64,000 bases of DNA from Streptomyces xanthophaeus (GCF_030440515.1 NZ_CP076543.1:7355001-7419000), one strand, 5' to 3'; counted from the stretch's first letter, positions 43,032 through 52,549 are shown. A program made the numbers and translations. The notes: a model not told the origin generated them from the sequence alone.

Positions 43032-43597
43032 GTGTAGAGCTCGCGGGCGCGGGTCAGATCGACGGGTCCGTCCTCGGGCAGGAGCAGAGGCAGGAAGTGG
43101 TCCAGCTGCCACTCCTGCGCGCGGCCGGCCTGGCGGTTGGTGGTGGTCACCCAGGGCGGGTAGACGCGGAAGGCGCGCTTCCCGCCGGAGCCGTCCGTCG
43201 ATACGACGCCGTGCCGGCGGAGCGCCTCCAGGGGGAGGACGAACTGGCCGAAGTGGTGGCCGTCGCGGGTGCTGATGACGAAGAGGTCCACCGGGTCCGC
43301 GGCGTCGAACGGCTGGATGGGACCGGCAGGGGAGCGCTTCCAGACGGTGACGAACTGGCCGGCCTTCGTGGGGGTGGTCTTCGCCGCGCGGAACCGGACG
43401 GCGCGGCCGTCCAGGGTGAAGGTGTGGGCGGCGTAGTCGGCGCCCTCGGCCTCCGGGACCGGCAGCGAGCAGACGAATCCGCAGGGGTCGTAGACGAGCG
43501 CCTTCGCCGCGACGAGGTCCGCGTGGGCCGTGGCCGCGGCGGTGTCCGGCCACGGCCGGGGGCGGGGAGGGGACGGGTGTTCGCGGGGCGTCGTCAT
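43028..43597 (-). CDS. MepB-like protein
   Basis: 189 residues. The core YDPCGFVCSLPVPEAEGADYAAHTFTL, RAAKTTPTKAGQFVTVWKRSPAGPIQPFD and DLFVISTRDGHHFGQFVLP matches the MepB family, found beside the MepA efflux pump in staphylococci; molecular role unknown. ATG 43597. It overlaps the downstream VOC gene by 4 bp. Confidence 0.85.
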   Translation of the reverse strand: MTTPREHPSPPRPRPWPDTAAATAHADLVAAKALVYDPCGFVCSLPVPEAEGADYAAHTFTLDGRAVRFRAAKTTPTKAGQFVTVWKRSPAGPIQPFDAADPVDLFVISTRDGHHFGQFVLPLEALRRHGVVSTDGSGGKRAFRVYPPWVTTTNRQAGRAQEWQLDHFLPLLLPEDGPVDLTRARELYT

Positions 43598-43662
43598 GCC
43601 CTCACCCTGCCATGGCCCGGACCGGGCCAGCGGCCCGAGGGCCGATGGCCGCCGCACCGCGG

Positions 43663-44055
43663 TCAGTCGAGGTCGATGTGGACGCTGGTGGATTTCACGC
43701 GCGCGACGGCCTGCACGCCGACCGCGAGTCCGAGCTCCTCGACCGCCTCGCGGGTCAGCAGCGAGACCACGCGGTGCGGGCCGGCCTGGATCTCGACCTG
43801 GGCGGCCACCTCGCCGAGCGTCACCGCCGTCACGATCCCGGGCAGCGCGTTGCGCGCCGAGGTGGCGGACTCGCCGTCGCCCTCGGCCGCCTCCTGGGCG
43901 AGCGCCACACAGAAGGCGGCCAGATGCACGCCCTCGATCATCCGCCTGTTGCCGTCCCGCAGGGTCGGGAAGCGGCCCGCGTCCGCCCAGCGGCGGGCGG
44001 TGTCGGTGCTGACGCGGAGGAGTTGGGCGGCCTCGCCGATCGTGTAGAGCTGCAC
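43663..44055 (-). CDS. HTH-TOBE (Mop-type) molybdate-responsive protein
   Basis: 130 residues. An excisionase/MerR-type HTH (YTIGEAAQLLRVSTDTARRWADAGRFPTLRDGNRRMI) is followed by a TOBE/Mop domain (SARNALPGIVTAVTLGEVAAQVEIQAGPHRVVSLLTREAVEELGL). This pair is common in actinobacterial molybdate/tungstate sensing and often sits near modABC. No Mo-transport genes are nearby in this window. Confidence 0.9.
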   Translation of the reverse strand: MQLYTIGEAAQLLRVSTDTARRWADAGRFPTLRDGNRRMIEGVHLAAFCVALAQEAAEGDGESATSARNALPGIVTAVTLGEVAAQVEIQAGPHRVVSLLTREAVEELGLAVGVQAVARVKSTSVHIDLD

Positions 44056-44169
44056 CCCGCAACTCTATGCCGCCCGTACCCCGGCCCGCGCCAGGCCCCT
44101 TCCGCCGGATCTTCCGCCTACAAGGGGAGCAGGGGAGCAGTCCGGGCCTCCGGGCTGTCCCCGGCGGGC

Positions 44170-45162
44170 TCACTGGCTGGTGCGGATCTCGTCGATCCGC
44201 TTCGCCAGGGCCTCCGTCTCCGCGATCAGCCGCGCGTGCGCCTTCTTCTGCTCCCCGTCACCCTCGGCCCGGAACGCCCCGCTGAAGTGCGGCTGGAGCT
44301 GGGTCCACCAGCCGTAGTCCAGCATCGCCCACGCCTGAGGGCACAGGGGGGCGCGGGTCTTCGGGAGATAGCCGCTGTCGACCAGGGACGCCTGGTACTT
44401 CTTCGGGTCGCTGCCCTCCAGGTAGCACAGGAAGTTGAAGGCCCGCTGCTGCGTGACGGGATGGTCGCTCGACATGCCCTCCAGGGTCGGCGTGCCTTCC
44501 TTGCGGGCGATCTCGTCGAAGAGGATCGCGGCGGCCAGCGACGGGCCCGGCCCGACCTCGTTGACGGTGTAGAAGGACGCGAAGCCGTCGGCCGCGTCCT
44601 CCTCGAGGCCGAGGTTGGCCAGGAGGAACTGGCGTTGCAGGGCGTGGCCCATCTCGTGGCCGAAGATGAACTCGGTCGACAGCACGGTCAGGTCGTCGGT
44701 GTTGTACTCGGACGCGGGGAAGGGGGCAGGCCGTTCGACGGTCTTCACGACCTCGGCGAGGGCTTTCTCGATCTCGGTCAGGAACGCCGGAGGGACGAAG
44801 ATCGTCCTGCCGTCGGGCTGGGTGACGGCGTCGGTGACGCCGGGCGGCACCGCCGCGGTGACCTTCACGACCATGTCGTGCGGGAGGGTGAGCGCCCTGT
44901 TCACCCAGTCGGCCGACCGCTCCAGCACACCGGATTTCCGGATCAGCGCCACGGCCTCCCGGTCCGCCGGTGCGACCGTTCGGTCCTCGTAGACGACGGT
45001 GACCCTGCCGGAGCGCACCGCCTGGGGGCGAGGCCCTGCTCCGGGCCCCTGCCCGGCGTCGCGGGCCGCGCCGACGCACCCGGTCATGACGACCCCGGCG
45101 AGGATCAGCAGGCCTGACAGGACGATGCGCGCCCTCTTCGAGCAACCGGCGGTGTTCGGCAT
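44170..45162 (-). CDS. DUF4344-type lipoprotein metallopeptidase
   Basis: 330 residues from ATG 45162. The signal ends in a lipobox, GVVMTGC, so it is likely a membrane-bound lipoprotein. The metallopeptidase motif is FIFGHEMGHALQ (HExxH) and LEEDAADGFASFYTV supplies the third ligand. The two-Cys region PLCPQAWAMLDYGWWTQLQPHFSG is typical of the family. Substrate unknown. Confidence 0.88.
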   Translation of the reverse strand: MPNTAGCSKRARIVLSGLLILAGVVMTGCVGAARDAGQGPGAGPRPQAVRSGRVTVVYEDRTVAPADREAVALIRKSGVLERSADWVNRALTLPHDMVVKVTAAVPPGVTDAVTQPDGRTIFVPPAFLTEIEKALAEVVKTVERPAPFPASEYNTDDLTVLSTEFIFGHEMGHALQRQFLLANLGLEEDAADGFASFYTVNEVGPGPSLAAAILFDEIARKEGTPTLEGMSSDHPVTQQRAFNFLCYLEGSDPKKYQASLVDSGYLPKTRAPLCPQAWAMLDYGWWTQLQPHFSGAFRAEGDGEQKKAHARLIAETEALAKRIDEIRTSQ

Positions 45163-45436
45163 CCCTGGTCGGCTCCCGTCACGTGTTCCTGCCCCGATCC
45201 TCCGGCCGTCCGCGGACGGATGCCCGTCGAGCAGCCCGTTCGGGGCACCGGCGGCCGATGAGCCGGGGCGCGCAGCGGACCCTGTACGGCGCAGGCGGAC
45301 CCGTACCGCGCGGGCGGAGACCCCGTACTCGCCGGCCGCGGATCGTCCCACGGCGTTCGCCCACCTGGCGGCCGCCGACGGCCGCCCCGGATCGGTAGGC
45401 TGGAGCCGCCGGGCGTCTGCGACGGGGAGGTACGGG

Positions 45437-46342
45437 ATGGGGACCACCGCGACCGGACCGCGCCCCGGCGCCGACCCGGGGCTGTTCGGCCCGTCGTCCG
45501 TCACCTGGCAGTGCCACGGCGACCCGATGATGTGGATCGCAGGGCTCCGCGCCCTCTACCTCCAGGCCCTCCACCCGCGCGCCGTCCGCGGGGTCATGGA
45601 GAACTCCGACTTCCGGTCGGACGCCTGGGGGCGGCTGCTGCGCACCGCCGACTTCGTCGGCACCCTCACCTACGGCACCACCGAGGCCGCCGAGCGCGCC
45701 GGCCTCCGCGTCCGCACGATCCACCGCAAACTCTCCGCCACCGATCCGGACACCGGCGAACGCTTTCCGGTCGACGACCCCGAGCTGCTGCTGTGGATCC
45801 ACTGCGCGCAGATCGACAGCTTCCTGCACGTACTGCGCCGCTCCGGTGTCCCCCTCACCGCGGCCCAGGCCGACCGCTACGTCGACGAGAACCGCGTGGG
45901 CGCCCGGCTCGTCGGGCTCGACCCGGCCGGGGTCCCCGCCGACACCGCCGGGCTCGCCGCGTACTTCGACCGGATCCGCCCCGAACTCGCCGCCGGCCCC
46001 GATGCCCTCGCCGTGGACGACTTCCTGCGCGGCCCGCCCGTCCCTGCCCTCCTCGTGCGTGGCCGAAACCTGCTGTGGCCGCCCATCGCCGGCCTGGCGT
46101 ACGGTTCCCTCCCGGGCTGGGCGCACCAGCTGTACGGGCGACCTGCACCGGCCCCGCGCAGCGTCACCCGGCGCATGCGCCTCACCGGGCGCGTACTGCG
46201 CAGCATTCCCGCAGGTCTACGCTGGCAGCTGCCTCCAGGTCACATCTTGAAAGCGATGCGTCGCATGGGCCCCGGGAGCCGCCCCTCGCCGTACACACTG
46301 CGTACATCAGCGGCCATACTGGACCGGCCGGGGAGGGCGTAG
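45437..46342 (+). CDS. MpaB-type oxygenase/DUF2236 protein
   Basis: 301 residues from ATG 45437 with GGGGAGG upstream. The DUF2236/MpaB signature is ALYLQALHPRAVRGVMENSDFRSDAWGRLLRTADFVGTLTYG, and DPELLLWIHCAQIDSFL is the second block. The histidine in LHPRAV is the expected haem/ligand residue in latex-clearing and mycophenolic acid MpaB relatives. Substrate here unknown. The kinase gene follows 26 bp later. Confidence 0.88.
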   Translation: MGTTATGPRPGADPGLFGPSSVTWQCHGDPMMWIAGLRALYLQALHPRAVRGVMENSDFRSDAWGRLLRTADFVGTLTYGTTEAAERAGLRVRTIHRKLSATDPDTGERFPVDDPELLLWIHCAQIDSFLHVLRRSGVPLTAAQADRYVDENRVGARLVGLDPAGVPADTAGLAAYFDRIRPELAAGPDALAVDDFLRGPPVPALLVRGRNLLWPPIAGLAYGSLPGWAHQLYGRPAPAPRSVTRRMRLTGRVLRSIPAGLRWQLPPGHILKAMRRMGPGSRPSPYTLRTSAAILDRPGRA

Positions 46343-46368
46343 CGCGAAAACGGGGGCGGCTTTAAGAC

Positions 46369-48480
46369 ATGGCGGAGTCCAGACTGATCCAGGGCCGGTA
46401 CCGGTCGCTCGATCTGATCGGGCGCGGCGGCATGGGCGAGGTATGGCGGGCCCGGGACGAATCGCTGGGCCGACAGGTCGCCGTGAAGTGCCTCAAGCCG
46501 ATCGGCGCCGAGCAGGACGCCCACTTCACCCAGGTGCTCCGCGAGCGGTTCCGGCGCGAGGCGCGCGTGGCCGCGTCCCTCCAGCACCGCGGGGTCACCG
46601 TCGTCCACGACTTCGGCGACGACAGCGCCGCGGGCGGCCCGCTGTACCTCGTCATGGAACTCCTCGAAGGCCGCAACCTCAGCCAGCTCCTGGAGGACAA
46701 CGACGCGCGCCCGCTCCCCGTCGACGTGGTCGTCGACATCGCCGAGCAGATGGCCGCCGCCCTCGGCTACACCCATGACCAGGGCGTCGTCCACCGTGAC
46801 CTGAAGCCCGCGAACATCATGCGGCTCACCGACGGCACGGTGAAGATCTGCGACTTCGGTATCGCCCGCCTCGCCCACGACATCGGCTTCACCGCCAAGC
46901 TCACCGGCGGCGGCATGGCCATGGGCACCCCGCACTACATGTCGCCCGAGCAGATCGCGGGCGGCGAGGTCGACCACCGCAGCGACCTCTACTCCTTCGG
47001 CTGCGTCCTGTACGAGATCGCCACCGGCGCCCCGCCCTTCGACCTCGGCGACTCCTGGTCGGTGCTGGTCGGCCACCGCGACAACGCGCCCGTACCGCTG
47101 CGCGAGCACCGCCCCGAGCTGCCCGGCTACTTCGACGAGGTGGTCCTGGACCTGCTCGCCAAGCGCCCCGAGGACCGGCCCGGAGACGCCCGCCACGTGC
47201 ACCGCCGGCTCGTCGAGGCACGGCTGGGACCGGGCGGGCTGCCCGGCGCCCAGGCCCCGCTCCCGCCCTGGGCGCGCGGCATGACCGCCGGCCGCAAGGC
47301 CGGGATCGACGCCCGGCCGGCGAGCGGCGAATGGGCCGTGCTCACCGGGGCCTGGACGGCCGCCCGCCCCGCGGGCGGGCCGTCGGTGCCGCGCCCGCGC
47401 GGCGCGTACCCCCCGGTCCACCCCGGCACCACCACCATCGTCCGCCCCGCGCCCGCCGAGGACCCGCGGCTCACCGCCGCGTACGGATTCCCGCGTCCCG
47501 CCGGCCCGCGGGGCAGCGGCCCCGACGCGCTCGCCGCCGGCCACGCGCGCGCGTACGCCCTCAGCCGTGCGGGCCGTCCCGAGGAGGCGCTCGCCGGGTA
47601 CACCGCCGTGGCCGAGGGGCGCACGCGGGTGCTCGGCGCCGACCACGCCGACACCCTCGCGGCGCGCCAGGAGACCGCGTACGAGCTGGGCCGGCTCGGG
47701 CGCCACCAGGAGGCGCACGACGTCTACCGCGCGGTGCTCGTCGCCCGCGAGCGGACCATGGGCCCGCTCCACCCCGACACCCTGCGCTGCCGGCACAACC
47801 TGGCCTGCGCGCTCGGTGCGCTGGGCCGGTACGCGGACGCCCACGCCACCGCCGCCGGGGTCGCCGCCGACCGGGCGGCCGTCCTGGGCGCCGAGCACGC
47901 GGACACCCTGCTGACCCGCTACGAGGCGGCGTACGCGCTCGGCCGCCTGGAGCGCTGGACGGATGCCCTGGTCGCCTTCCACGAGGTCGCAGTCGTACGG
48001 GAGCGGGTGCTCGGCCGCGACCACCCCGACACCCTGGCCGCCCGCTACGAGGTCGGCATCGCGCTCGGCCGCACCGGCAACAGCCAACAGGCCCTCGACC
48101 TGTTCCGGGGCCTGGTCCGCGACCGCACCCGCGCCTACGGGGTCACCGACCCCGAGACGCTGCGCGCCCGGCACGTCCTCGGGGTCAACCTGGGCCGCCT
48201 GGAACGCTGGGCGGAAGCGGTGGCGGAGGCGCGACAGGTGGGCGCCCTGCGCGCCGAGGTGCTCGGGCCCGAGCACCCGGACACCCTGGTCAGCCGCCGG
48301 GAACTGGCCGGCGGACTGGGCCGGCTGGGCCGCTGGGACGAGGCGCTGCCCATCTACCGGGACCTCTCCGGCATCCGCGAACGGGCCCTCGGCGACGACC
48401 ATCCCGACACGGTCCTGGCCCACGCCGACGAGGCACACTGTCTGGAGCGGCTCGGCCAGGTGTGCTACCAAGAGCCATGA
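46369..48480 (+). CDS. Ser/Thr protein kinase with C-terminal TPR array
   Basis: 703 residues. A Hanks-type kinase domain (about 10-285) has the P-loop GRGGMGEVW, K40 in AVKCLK, HRDLKPAN from 142 (catalytic D144), DFG D162 and GTPHYMSPEQ. A Pro-rich linker (about 290-375) leads to about seven TPR repeats (about 380-700) with the recurring LGxxHxDTL signature of TPR_12 repeats. There is no transmembrane segment, unlike most PknB kinases. Its stop overlaps the next gene's ATG, suggesting a functional pair. Confidence 0.92.
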   Translation: MAESRLIQGRYRSLDLIGRGGMGEVWRARDESLGRQVAVKCLKPIGAEQDAHFTQVLRERFRREARVAASLQHRGVTVVHDFGDDSAAGGPLYLVMELLEGRNLSQLLEDNDARPLPVDVVVDIAEQMAAALGYTHDQGVVHRDLKPANIMRLTDGTVKICDFGIARLAHDIGFTAKLTGGGMAMGTPHYMSPEQIAGGEVDHRSDLYSFGCVLYEIATGAPPFDLGDSWSVLVGHRDNAPVPLREHRPELPGYFDEVVLDLLAKRPEDRPGDARHVHRRLVEARLGPGGLPGAQAPLPPWARGMTAGRKAGIDARPASGEWAVLTGAWTAARPAGGPSVPRPRGAYPPVHPGTTTIVRPAPAEDPRLTAAYGFPRPAGPRGSGPDALAAGHARAYALSRAGRPEEALAGYTAVAEGRTRVLGADHADTLAARQETAYELGRLGRHQEAHDVYRAVLVARERTMGPLHPDTLRCRHNLACALGALGRYADAHATAAGVAADRAAVLGAEHADTLLTRYEAAYALGRLERWTDALVAFHEVAVVRERVLGRDHPDTLAARYEVGIALGRTGNSQQALDLFRGLVRDRTRAYGVTDPETLRARHVLGVNLGRLERWAEAVAEARQVGALRAEVLGPEHPDTLVSRRELAGGLGRLGRWDEALPIYRDLSGIRERALGDDHPDTVLAHADEAHCLERLGQVCYQEP

Positions 48481-50051
48481 CGACCTTCGGGCGGGACGTG
48501 TACGACGACGTGATCGTGGGCGGTGGGCACAACGGTCTGGTGGCCGCCGCGTACCTGGCCCGGGCGGGCCGCTCGGTGCTGGTCCTGGAGCGGCTGGGGA
48601 ACACGGGCGGGGCGGCGATCTCCAGCCGTCCCTTCGTGGGCGTCGACGCCAGACTCTCGCGCTACTCGTACCTCGTCTCCCTGCTCCCGTCGAAGATCGT
48701 GCGCGACCTGGACCTGCGGTTCGCGGTACGCCGCCGCACCATCTCCTCGTACACGCCCACGGAGCGGGGCGGGCGGCCCGGCGGACTGCTCGTCGGCGGC
48801 GGAGAGGAGCGCACCCGGGAGTCCTTCGCGCGGCTGACCGGCTCGGAGCGGGAGTACGACAGCTGGCGCGCCTTCTACGGCACCACGGGACGGGTCGCCG
48901 AGAAGGTGTTCCCGACCCTGACCGAGCCCCTGCCCACGCGGGCGGAGCTGCGGGCCCGGATCGACGACGAGGACGCCTGGCGGATGCTCTTCGAGGAGCC
49001 CCTCGGGCAGGCCGTCGAGCGGAACTTCGCCGATGACCTGGTCCGCGGGGTGGTTCTCACGGACGGGCTGATCGGCACCTTCGCCGACGCGCACGACCCC
49101 TCCCTCGCGCAGAACCGCTGCTTCCTCTACCACGTCATCGGCGGCGGGACCGGCGACTGGGACGTGCCCGTAGGCGGCATGGGTGCCCTCACGGACGCCC
49201 TCGCGGCGGCGGCGACCAAGGCCGGTGCCGAGATCGCGACCGGCCACGAGGTGCTGCGGATCGACACGGACGGGGTCGCCCCGGCCGAGGTGGTGTTCCG
49301 TACGGCGACCGGGGAGGGCCGGGTCGTCGGCCGCACGGTCCTGGTGAACGCCTCGCCGCAGGCCCTGGCCGAACTCCTCGGCGAGACCCCGCCGGAGGGC
49401 GCGGCCGCGGGTGCTGCACCCGAAGGCGCCCAGCTCAAGGTCAACATGCTGCTGCGCCGCCTGCCCCGGCTCCGGGACACCTCGGTGGACCCGAGCGAGG
49501 CTTTCGGCGGCACCTTCCACATCGCCGAGGGCTACGCCGAGCTCGCCCGGGCCTATGCGGAGGCCGCCTCAGGCGAACTGCCCTCCGTACCGCCGTCGGA
49601 GATCTACTGCCACTCGCTGACCGACCCGACGATCCTCGGCCCGGAACTGGTGGAGCAGGGTTACCAGACCCTCACCCTCTTCGGTCTGCACGCCCCCGCC
49701 CGGCTTTTCGGACACGACAACCAGCAGGCCCGCGAGGTCCTGCTGACGGCCACCCTCGCGCAGCTCGACGCACACCTGGCCGAACCGCTCACCGACTGCC
49801 TCGCCTTCGACGCGGACGGCCGCCCGTGCATCGAGGCGAAGACCCCGCTGGACCTGGAGCGCGAACTGCGGCTCCCCGGCGGCCACATCTTCCACCGGGA
49901 CCTGTCCTGGCCCTACGCCGACCAGGGCGGCCGGTGGGGTGTGGAGACCGCCCACCGCAACGTCCTGCTGTGCGGGGCGGGCGCGGTCCGCGGCGGCGGC
50001 GTCAGCGGGGTCCCCGGGCACAACGCGGCGATGGCGGTACTGGGGCACTAG
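48477..50051 (+). CDS. FAD-dependent phytoene-desaturase-like oxidoreductase
   Basis: 524 residues beginning at ATG 48477, which overlaps the kinase stop. The FAD dinucleotide motif is DVIVGGGHNGLVAAAYLARAGRSVLVLE, GNTGGAAISS follows, and the C-terminal FAD motif is NVLLCGAGAVRGGGVSGVPGHNAA. It belongs to the CrtI/phytoene-desaturase superfamily (PYROXD2-like group), not carotenoid-specific by sequence. Substrate unknown. Confidence 0.9.
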   Translation: MTTFGRDVYDDVIVGGGHNGLVAAAYLARAGRSVLVLERLGNTGGAAISSRPFVGVDARLSRYSYLVSLLPSKIVRDLDLRFAVRRRTISSYTPTERGGRPGGLLVGGGEERTRESFARLTGSEREYDSWRAFYGTTGRVAEKVFPTLTEPLPTRAELRARIDDEDAWRMLFEEPLGQAVERNFADDLVRGVVLTDGLIGTFADAHDPSLAQNRCFLYHVIGGGTGDWDVPVGGMGALTDALAAAATKAGAEIATGHEVLRIDTDGVAPAEVVFRTATGEGRVVGRTVLVNASPQALAELLGETPPEGAAAGAAPEGAQLKVNMLLRRLPRLRDTSVDPSEAFGGTFHIAEGYAELARAYAEAASGELPSVPPSEIYCHSLTDPTILGPELVEQGYQTLTLFGLHAPARLFGHDNQQAREVLLTATLAQLDAHLAEPLTDCLAFDADGRPCIEAKTPLDLERELRLPGGHIFHRDLSWPYADQGGRWGVETAHRNVLLCGAGAVRGGGVSGVPGHNAAMAVLGH

Positions 50052-50299
50052 GCCGTCTTGCAGGCGTCCGGACTCGGCCGGACGGGTGGATCGTGCGCAC
50101 CCCGTCCGCCCGCCCGGCCGGGCGCGCCGGCCCGGCCACGACCCGGAATCGGGGGCGTCCGGCGCCGCGGCGCGCGGTGCGGCGCGGGGGCGGAGGAACT
50201 TGCCCGGGACGGCAGCGGTTTTGCAGGCTGTCCGTTGCCGGTCCCCTCCGAGGCCAGTCGGCCCGGGGACGGCAGTCAGCCGAGGGAAGGAACCGCCCC

Positions 50300-50707
50300 G
50301 TGTCCGCCGCACTCTCCGACGACCTGAAGAAACTCATCGACGACAACCCGGTCTTCGCGACCGTGGCCACGATCCAGCCGGACGGCAGCCCGCAGCTGAC
50401 GATCACCTGGCTCACCCGGGACGGCGACGACCTGCTCGTCTCCACGACGATCGGCCGCCGCAAGGAGAAGAACCTGCGCGCCGACCCGCGGATCACCGTC
50501 ATGATCAACCCGGCGGACGCGCCCTACTCCTACGCCGAGGTCCGCGGCACCGCCGAACTGACCACGGAGGGCGGACAAGAGCTGATCAACGCGCTGTCGC
50601 GCAAGTACACGGGCAAGGACTACGCAGACTTCAACCCGGCCTCCAAGGACGACGCCGAGCGCGTGGTCGTCCGCGTCACCCCGCGCAAGGTCGTCGGCTC
50701 GATCTGA
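50300..50707 (+). CDS. PPOX-class F420-type flavoprotein
   Basis: 135 residues starting at GTG 50300, after GGGAAGG. Split beta-barrel fold: LIDDNPVFATVATIQPDGSPQLTITWLTRDGDDLLVSTTIGRRKEKNLRADPRITVMI. This matches the PPOX-class F420-dependent oxidoreductases of actinobacteria. The next gene, convergent, is another F420-type protein. Substrate unknown. Confidence 0.88.
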   Translation: MSAALSDDLKKLIDDNPVFATVATIQPDGSPQLTITWLTRDGDDLLVSTTIGRRKEKNLRADPRITVMINPADAPYSYAEVRGTAELTTEGGQELINALSRKYTGKDYADFNPASKDDAERVVVRVTPRKVVGSI

Positions 50708-50716
50708 CGTACCACG

Positions 50717-50752
50717 GACGGGCCGGCCGGAGGAAGCTCCGGCCGGCCCGTC
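50717..50752. terminator. Bidirectional hairpin terminator
   Basis: Perfect 15-bp inverted repeat (50717-50731 and 50738-50752) with a 6-nt loop, placed between two convergent genes, 9 bp after one stop and 1 bp before the other. Confidence 0.85.
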
Positions 50753-50753
50753 G

Positions 50754-51203
50754 TCATCCGGTGGGTTCGATGACGACGATCGGGATCTCGCGGTCCGTCT
50801 TGGTCTGGTACTCGTCGTACGCCGGCCAGTGCCCGACCATCACCGGCCAGTACGCGGCGCGTTCCTCGGGGGTGGCGGTACGGGCCGTGCCCTGCATGAT
50901 CTTCGGGCCGACCTGGATGCGGACCGTCGGGTGTGCGGAGAGGTTCCGGTACCAGAGCGGGTGCGCGGGGTCGCCGCCCTTGGACGCGACGACCAGGTAG
51001 GCGCCCTCGGCCTCGCCGTAGATCAGCGGGGTCCGCACGGGCTTGCCGGACACCCGGCCCAGGGTCGTCAGCAGGAGGGTCTGGGTGCCGTTCCAGTACT
51101 GGCCCTCGGAGCCCCCCGAGCCCACGTACTGCTTGACGTGGTCCAGCTGCCAGGTCCCCTCCTTGGGGTCGCTCGGGTTGTCCCAGTCGATGTCGGTCGT
51201 CAT
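50754..51203 (-). CDS. DDN-type deazaflavin-dependent nitroreductase family
   Basis: 149 residues. The DUF385 block is LLLTTLGRVSGKPVRTPLIYGEAEGAYLVVASKGGDPAHPLWYRNLSAHPTVRIQVG, as in Ddn-like F420 enzymes. The N-terminal W-rich segment is typical of soluble members. ATG 51203. It is divided from the F420 protein by a terminator. Confidence 0.9.
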   Translation of the reverse strand: MTTDIDWDNPSDPKEGTWQLDHVKQYVGSGGSEGQYWNGTQTLLLTTLGRVSGKPVRTPLIYGEAEGAYLVVASKGGDPAHPLWYRNLSAHPTVRIQVGPKIMQGTARTATPEERAAYWPVMVGHWPAYDEYQTKTDREIPIVVIEPTG

Positions 51204-51243
51204 GTGACTCCGCCTGCCTTCGCGTCGAAACAGTCAGCGAACC

Positions 51244-52452
51244 TCACCAACGAGCGGCAACGCCCGCGGGCACGGTGTCCATTCCGTCCGGGAGCGCGAA
51301 TCCGTCGAACAGCGCAGTCATCGCCCGGCTCGCGGCCCGGGCCGGGGTGGCGCGGACGGCGAGGTCGCGGACGGCCACGGCGAGGGGGTGGCTGAGGGCG
51401 GCGACCCGGCCCGCCCGGCGGGCGCGGACGCGGATGGCGTCGGTGCGCGCGCAGCGGGCCGCGCTGTAGGCGGCGAGGGCGGCCGGGACACCGCCGGTGC
51501 CGGTGGACGCCAGCAGATGGCCGAGGACCGCGGCGTCCTCGACGGCCTGGCAGCCGCCCTGGCCCAGGTTGGGGGTCATGGCGTGGGCGGCGTCGCCGAG
51601 CCAGGCCAGGCGCCCCTGGTGGAAGCGGGGGAGCGGGGCGGCCAGGTCGTACAGGTCGTGCTGGAGCACGGCCGCAGGGTCGATCCGCTCCAGCAGGGTC
51701 GGAATCGGGTCGTGCCAGGTGCCGTAGCGGCGCAGGAGTTCGGCGCGCACGTCGGCGGGACGGTGGCCGGCGCGGACGACGGCGGTGGCGTACAGGTAGA
51801 TCCGGCCGTCGGCGAGCGGGACCACGCCGAAGCGCTCGCCGCGGCCCCAGGTCTCGGCGGTCACCGTCCCGGCGGGGCTCGCGGCGGCGGGCAGGACCGT
51901 GCGCCAGGCGGTCTCCCCGCTGTGGTGGAGGCCGGGGTGGTCGGGGAAGTACTGGCGGCGCAGCGGGCTGTGGATGCCGTCGGCGGCGATGACGAGGTCG
52001 GCGCCTTCGAGGTCGCCGGCGTCGGTGCGGACCACCGGGGAGCCGTCGGCGTCGTCCACCGAGGTGACGGCGACGCCGTAGCGGATCGCCGTGGCGGGGA
52101 GGGCGGCGGCCAGGGCGTCGGCCAGCGCCGAGCGGTGCAGGGCGAGCGGCGGGCCGCCGAAGCGGGCGGCCAGTGCGGCGGTGTCGGCGCGGCTGAGCCA
52201 GCGGCCGTCCGGGCGGCGCAGGCCCATCGCGGCGGGGACGGCGCGGCCCGCGGCGCGGGTGACGTCGAAGCCGATGGTGTCGAAGGCGCGCAGGGCGTTG
52301 GGGGCGAGCACGATTCCGGCGCCTGCCGCGGTCGGCCCGGCCGCCCGCTCGCACACGGTGACCCGCCAGCCGTGGCGGTGCAGGGCCACGGCCGCGGTGA
52401 GCCCGCCGATCCCCGCGCCTGCCACGACCGCGTGACGCTGAACTGCCGTCAT
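51244..52452 (-). CDS. FAD-dependent aromatic hydroxylase-type monooxygenase
   Basis: 402 residues. The FAD motif GAGIGGLTAAVALHRHGWRVTVCER, the DG motif DLVIAADGIHSPLR and GDAAHAMTPNLGQGGCQAVEDA are all present, which is the class A flavoprotein monooxygenase set (PHBH group). It is divergent from a TetR gene with twin palindromes in the promoter, so it is probably de-repressed by its substrate, an unknown aromatic or antibiotic-like compound. Confidence 0.92.
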   Translation of the reverse strand: MTAVQRHAVVAGAGIGGLTAAVALHRHGWRVTVCERAAGPTAAGAGIVLAPNALRAFDTIGFDVTRAAGRAVPAAMGLRRPDGRWLSRADTAALAARFGGPPLALHRSALADALAAALPATAIRYGVAVTSVDDADGSPVVRTDAGDLEGADLVIAADGIHSPLRRQYFPDHPGLHHSGETAWRTVLPAAASPAGTVTAETWGRGERFGVVPLADGRIYLYATAVVRAGHRPADVRAELLRRYGTWHDPIPTLLERIDPAAVLQHDLYDLAAPLPRFHQGRLAWLGDAAHAMTPNLGQGGCQAVEDAAVLGHLLASTGTGGVPAALAAYSAARCARTDAIRVRARRAGRVAALSHPLAVAVRDLAVRATPARAASRAMTALFDGFALPDGMDTVPAGVAARW

Positions 52453-52497
52453 GACGAGTCCCCCGCTTCCTCTTCCTCGTACTTCCCCGGCCGGATC

Positions 52498-52543
52498 CTC
52501 TACAACTGTAGAGTTCGATGCGGTCACTCTACAGCTGTAGAGT
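52498..52543. promoter_or_regulatory. Twin TetR-type operators
   Basis: Two related palindromes, CTCTACAACTGTAGAG (52498-52513, 14 of 16 symmetric) and CTCTACAGCTGTAGAG (52527-52542, perfect; 18 bp perfect with the flanking A/T). Their centres are 29 bp apart. They fill the gap between the monooxygenase and tetR, and the second ends 7 bp before the tetR ATG. Confidence 0.85.
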
Positions 52544-52549
52544 GGGGCG

